DNA of 8,530 nt from Betaproteobacteria bacterium. Lineage in GTDB: Bacteria; Pseudomonadota; Gammaproteobacteria; Burkholderiales; Casimicrobiaceae. Under the pieces are notes generated by a model. It had not been told where the DNA came from and ran no database searches. It was given only the letters and a program-made list of their open reading frames with translations. Every line of letters starts with the position of its first letter. Positions within the stretch are counted from its first letter, which is position 1. The position numbers and the translations under genes are program-made. Below, piece after piece: positions 6,145 to 8,530 of the stretch. The stretch covers positions 1 through 8,530 of the forward strand of contig PLYG01000312.1 of the NCBI GenBank assembly GCA_003153335.1. Direction: 5' to 3'.

Positions 6145-6969
6145 TCAACGCAGGATCAGGCGTTGCGCCAGGTTGGCCGCGTGATAGCTCAAGCGGTTGA
6201 GGGCGGGCGGCAACGCAAGCGGTTTAAGGAACATCTTGATGGCCATCGGCGCGGGATAGTGCCTGCGCACCAGCGCTTTGGTACGGGCGACGGCTCGACG
6301 GAACTCGCGTCCCTTGCGCGAAGTACGCGGATGCCGGGCGCGAAAGGCATGCCACAAGCCGTATTCCGCATCGCTCTGAAGCATTTCCAGCAGGCGCCGG
6401 GCGAGGGCGCCGAGCACCGTCGCGCGGTTGTTGTGCTCGAGTTCGTTGTACTTGTTGAAATAGCGAAAGAAGTGTTTGTAGTGGCGCACCTCGTCCCGCT
6501 GGATGAACCCGACCAGGCGCCCGAGCACCGGTTCGTCGGAGAGGGTCTGGATCGCCCGGTAATAGGTCGCCGTACCCGTCTCGACCACGCAGCGGGCGGC
6601 CATTTCGAGGCAGCGGGTGGGCTCCAGCTCCTCAGTTGTGCAGCCCAGTGAGTAGTCGGCGAGGAAAGCGGCAAATGCGGCCTGCCAGTCGAACTCGGGC
6701 CAGACACGATTCACATAGGCGCGCAGCGCTCGCCCATGCTGCAGCTCCTCCGGCTGCCAACGGTTGGCCAGCCACCAGGAAACCTCGGCATCACCCTGGA
6801 ATTGCTCCACGAGGTTGCGCGTGTAAAGATCCGACCCAGTCTCGACGAACGACGCGCCGGCAAGCAAAAGGAATAACTCCTCCCGCGGCCTAACGCGTCC
6901 GATCTCGACGCTATCCAGCAGAATGTCATCTAGTGACCAGTGATCGCTGTTCGCCTTTTCGCTTGTCAT
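6145..6969 (-). CDS. Ferritin-like diiron protein, acyl-ACP-desaturase-like
   Basis: This 274-residue, mostly helical protein has a full set of diiron ligands in ferritin-like order: Glu43 (FVETGSD), Glu75-x2-His78 (EELQHG), Glu130 (VVETGTATYY) and Glu160-x2-His163 (RDEVRHY). The E, ExxH, E, ExxH pattern with EExxHG and DExRH resembles soluble acyl-ACP desaturases and related ferritin-like oxidases, which use O2 at a diiron centre. It is shorter than plant desaturases and near the size of mycobacterial ones. A basic C-terminal third (about 205-240) is rich in Arg. No signal peptide or clear membrane span is seen. The ATG at 6969 is preferred because AGAGG lies 8 bases upstream; an in-frame GTG at 7008 is the alternative. 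The substrate is unknown; fatty-acyl oxidation is a guess from the motif. It is a single gene converging on the reductase. Confidence 0.78.
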   Translation of the reverse strand: MTSEKANSDHWSLDDILLDSVEIGRVRPREELFLLLAGASFVETGSDLYTRNLVEQFQGDAEVSWWLANRWQPEELQHGRALRAYVNRVWPEFDWQAAFAAFLADYSLGCTTEELEPTRCLEMAARCVVETGTATYYRAIQTLSDEPVLGRLVGFIQRDEVRHYKHFFRYFNKYNELEHNNRATVLGALARRLLEMLQSDAEYGLWHAFRARHPRTSRKGREFRRAVARTKALVRRHYPAPMAIKMFLKPLALPPALNRLSYHAANLAQRLILR

Positions 6970-7037
6970 TCGTCCGACCTCTGGCCATTGAAAATCCCGG
7001 CGGCGCACCGCAAGAGCCGTCAGAGCACTCGCCCAAC

Positions 7038-7043
7038 ATTATA
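7038..7043 (-). promoter_or_regulatory. Perfect -10 box upstream of the ferritin-like gene
   Basis: The minus strand reads TATAAT here, the exact sigma-70 -10 consensus. Transcription would begin near 7031, giving a leader of about 60 bases to the ATG at 6969. No good -35 hexamer stands 16-18 bases upstream; that DNA (7060-7067) lies at the edge of the tyrosine-recombinase remnant. A TTGGAA occurs, but about 21 bases upstream. Confidence 0.45.
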
Positions 7044-7077
7044 GCCCGACTAGCGCTTGGGGGTTTCCAATCCTGCG

Positions 7078-7188
7078 CGGCGGACACTCGGAGTCGCTAC
7101 GCAACAGCTCGCGTGTGGGACGGACATCCGGGCAATTCAACTCTTGCTCGGACACCGCAACCTCCAGACCACGATGATAAAGGGTCAC
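7078..7188 (+). pseudogene. Tyrosine-recombinase (phage-integrase-type) C-terminal fragment
   Basis: In the frame of TTG at 7057 the DNA encodes VATQQLACGTDIRAIQ followed by LLLGHRNLQTTMIKGH. This matches the C-terminal catalytic motif of XerC/D-like recombinases, usually HSxATHLLxxGTDIRxIQxLLGHxxxxTTxIYTH. The GHR box and the TT are kept. The box-I Arg-His is not readable, and the nucleophile Tyr of the IYTH segment is Lys here (IKGH). No ribosome binding site and no N-terminal domain are found nearby. It is an inactive remnant of an integrase or recombinase-type transposase, sitting between the ferritin-like gene and the mini-element. Confidence 0.75.
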
Positions 7189-7221
7189 AATAGCAGGATA
7201 TTGTTACCTCCAAAACCCCGC

Positions 7222-7372
7222 TGTTGGTGCCGCCGCGATTTTGACCCAGGCTGCCGATTTTAACCGGCCCATGTGCAACTCCTGAAATTCCACAGCGCAC
7301 AATCGCTTCCTAAGCATGCTGGTGGGTCAACGAATTCCGGCATCTTGGGTCAAAATCGCGTCGGCGCCCACA
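7222..7372. mobile_element. 151-bp mini-element with IS21-like terminal inverted repeats
   Basis: The left end (7222-7248) and the complement of the right end (7346-7372) match at 24 of 27 positions, both starting TGT and ending in GATTTTGACCCA. The inner 15 bases are identical. Each end has a second subterminal copy of the core: GATTTTAACCGG at 7256-7267 near the left end, and TGGGTCAA at 7323-7330 inside the right end copy at 7346. Paired core repeats at each terminus and TG...CA ends are features of IS21-family elements. No transposase fits in 151 bp, so it is a non-autonomous derivative or an internally deleted remnant. Possible target duplications (CCGC on both sides, offset by one base on the right) are too short to trust. 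Confidence 0.65.
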
Positions 7373-7390
7373 ACCGCCCGCCGGAGGTGG

Positions 7391-8212
7391 CTAGCCCTTG
7401 ACGGCACCCGACGTGATCGCGTTCACCAGGTGCCGCTCCAGCAACGAGTAGAGCACCATCACCGGCAACGCAGCGATGACGGCCGCCGCCATCAATTCGT
7501 TCCACTGGACGCGATATTCCCCGACCATGTTGGCGATGCCCACCGACAACACGTACATCGACGAATCGGTGGTAAGCACCAGCGCCCACAGGTACGAGTT
7601 CCACGCGATCAGGAACGTGAACAGCGCGACGGCAACAAGCCCCGGACGGGCGAGCGGCAGGATCACGCGGAAGAACGCCTGCAGATAGGTGGCACCGTCG
7701 ATCATCGCCGCCTCGTCGATGTCACGCGGAATCGAGCGGAAGAAACCGATCAGCATCCACACCGAGAACGGCAGCGCGAACGACGAATAGGCGAGGATGA
7801 GTGCCAAGTAGGTGTTGAGCAAGCCCACGTCCGACATCAGCTGGAAATACGGGATGATTAGCAGCGTCTCGGGCAGCATCTTGGTGAACAGCAGCGCAAC
7901 CACGATGGCGCCGGCGCCACGCACGAAGAACCGCGTGAGCCCGTACGCCGCCAGCACCGACAACACCAGCGCGATGGCGGTGGAACCCAGCGCCACCACC
8001 AGCGAATTGGCGAACCAGCGCAGCACCGGCCGGGTGGCGAATACCGTGGCGTAGGCGCCGAACGACCAGTTGGGCGAGATGAAGCCGGGCGGCGAGCGCA
8101 TCACCTCGGTGATCGGCTTCAGCGAGGTGTTCACCATCCAGTAGAACGGGAACAGCGCCAGCAGCAGCGCGGCGGCGAGCAGCATCCAGCGCAGCATCAC
8201 CGCGGCCCGCAT
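7391..8212 (-). CDS. Carbohydrate ABC transporter permease, MalG type (CUT1)
   Basis: This 273-residue inner-membrane protein is the second permease of a CUT1-type sugar importer. Six hydrophobic segments fit transmembrane helices near residues 8-28, 68-90, 100-121, 134-155, 191-213 and 240-260. The EAA loop that docks the ATPase is clear: DEAAMIDGATYLQAFF (166-181), then ILPLARPG (184-191). The C-terminus ERHLVNAITSGAVKG is the standard MalG/UgpE-type ending. The ATG at 8212 overlaps the TGA of the upstream permease by one base (TGATG); a GTG at 8215 would give a GTGA overlap. Either means translational coupling. The substrate cannot be inferred. The operon seems to end here: the TAG is 18 bases from the mini-element, and no ATPase or binding-protein gene follows, so these must lie upstream or elsewhere. 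Confidence 0.93.
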   Translation of the reverse strand: MRAAVMLRWMLLAAALLLALFPFYWMVNTSLKPITEVMRSPPGFISPNWSFGAYATVFATRPVLRWFANSLVVALGSTAIALVLSVLAAYGLTRFFVRGAGAIVVALLFTKMLPETLLIIPYFQLMSDVGLLNTYLALILAYSSFALPFSVWMLIGFFRSIPRDIDEAAMIDGATYLQAFFRVILPLARPGLVAVALFTFLIAWNSYLWALVLTTDSSMYVLSVGIANMVGEYRVQWNELMAAAVIAALPVMVLYSLLERHLVNAITSGAVKG

Positions 8213-8530
8213 CACTCGTCCGCCCGGGCGACGCCGGAGAGCGCGATATACAGCGAGACGAAGGCCAGCACGATCAGCAGCAACAACACGCCCACCGCCG
8301 CGCCGCCGCCCAGGTCGTTGCCGCGGAACGCCATGTTGTAGAGCAGCGCGGGCAGCACTTCGGTGGCTCCCGCCGGGCCGCCGCCGGTCATCACCGCGAC
8401 GATGTCGAACTGGCGCACGGTGTTGATGACGTCCAGCGTGCAGGCCACGACGAGCAAATAAGACAAATTCGGTAACGTAACGTGCCGGAAGCGGGCCACC
8501 GCCCCGGCGCCGTCGATGGCGGCCGCCTCG
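8212..8530 (-). CDS. Carbohydrate ABC transporter permease, MalF/UgpA type (partial, 5' end outside window)
   Basis: The last 105 codons of a first-position CUT1 permease are present, open through the right edge of the window. The visible part begins inside the EAA loop, EAAAIDGAGAVARFRHVTLP, which contacts the transporter ATPase, followed by hydrophobic helix segments around LSYLLVVACTLDVIN and a C-terminal one around VGVLLLLIVLAFVSLYIA. FDIVAVMTGGGPAGATEVLP is the conserved periplasmic-side stretch of MalF/UgpA proteins. A GTG at 8499 is an internal codon, not the start, because the EAA motif lies upstream of it in frame. It pairs with the downstream MalG-type protein to form the membrane channel and is co-translated with it. 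Confidence 0.92.
   Translation of the reverse strand, partial: EAAAIDGAGAVARFRHVTLPNLSYLLVVACTLDVINTVRQFDIVAVMTGGGPAGATEVLPALLYNMAFRGNDLGGGAAVGVLLLLIVLAFVSLYIALSGVARADE

Noticed and set aside
7316..7861. 181-codon plus-strand open frame
   Set aside because: It is antisense to the MalG-type permease, with Arg/His/Gln-rich nonsense composition.

Overview
The window is GC-rich (clearly above 60% by eye), densely coding DNA of proteobacterial type. The RCC1-repeat protein with a VEFYN/HFYT-type C-terminal domain, together with the IS110 and IS21-like traces, suggests a betaproteobacterium, probably Burkholderiales-like. That assignment is inference from protein style; no rRNA or other taxonomic marker is present.

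Layout. Positions 1-265 hold a cluster of small hairpins and no gene. A long minus-strand gene (266-2992) encodes a secreted protein with 14 cysteine-paired RCC1 repeats and a DUF5648-like tail. A 307-bp divergent intergenic region (2993-3299) carries a plausible sigma-70 promoter for the next gene. A plus-strand B12-binding radical SAM enzyme (3300-4793) follows. Its 3' end runs into a decayed fragment of an IS110-family transposase (about 4781-4882), which supplies its stop codon. A plus-strand aldo/keto reductase (4941-5963) comes next and converges on a minus-strand diiron ferritin-like or acyl-ACP-desaturase-like protein (6145-6969). Upstream of that gene are a perfect TATAAT -10 box, a dead tyrosine-recombinase fragment (about 7078-7188) and a 151-bp mini-element with 27-bp terminal inverted repeats resembling IS21-family ends (7222-7372). 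The right end is a minus-strand operon of two carbohydrate ABC-transporter permeases, MalG-type (7391-8212) and the C-terminal part of MalF-type (8212-8530, cut by the window edge).

How it works together. Only the two permeases form an evident operon and complex. The other genes are single units of differing orientation separated by scars of three kinds of mobile element, so the region looks like an accessory patchwork. I see no CRISPR array, tRNA, rRNA, defence island or clearly new multi-gene system. The best leads are the radical SAM/IS110 junction, the IS21-like mini-element and the disulfide-rich RCC1 protein.
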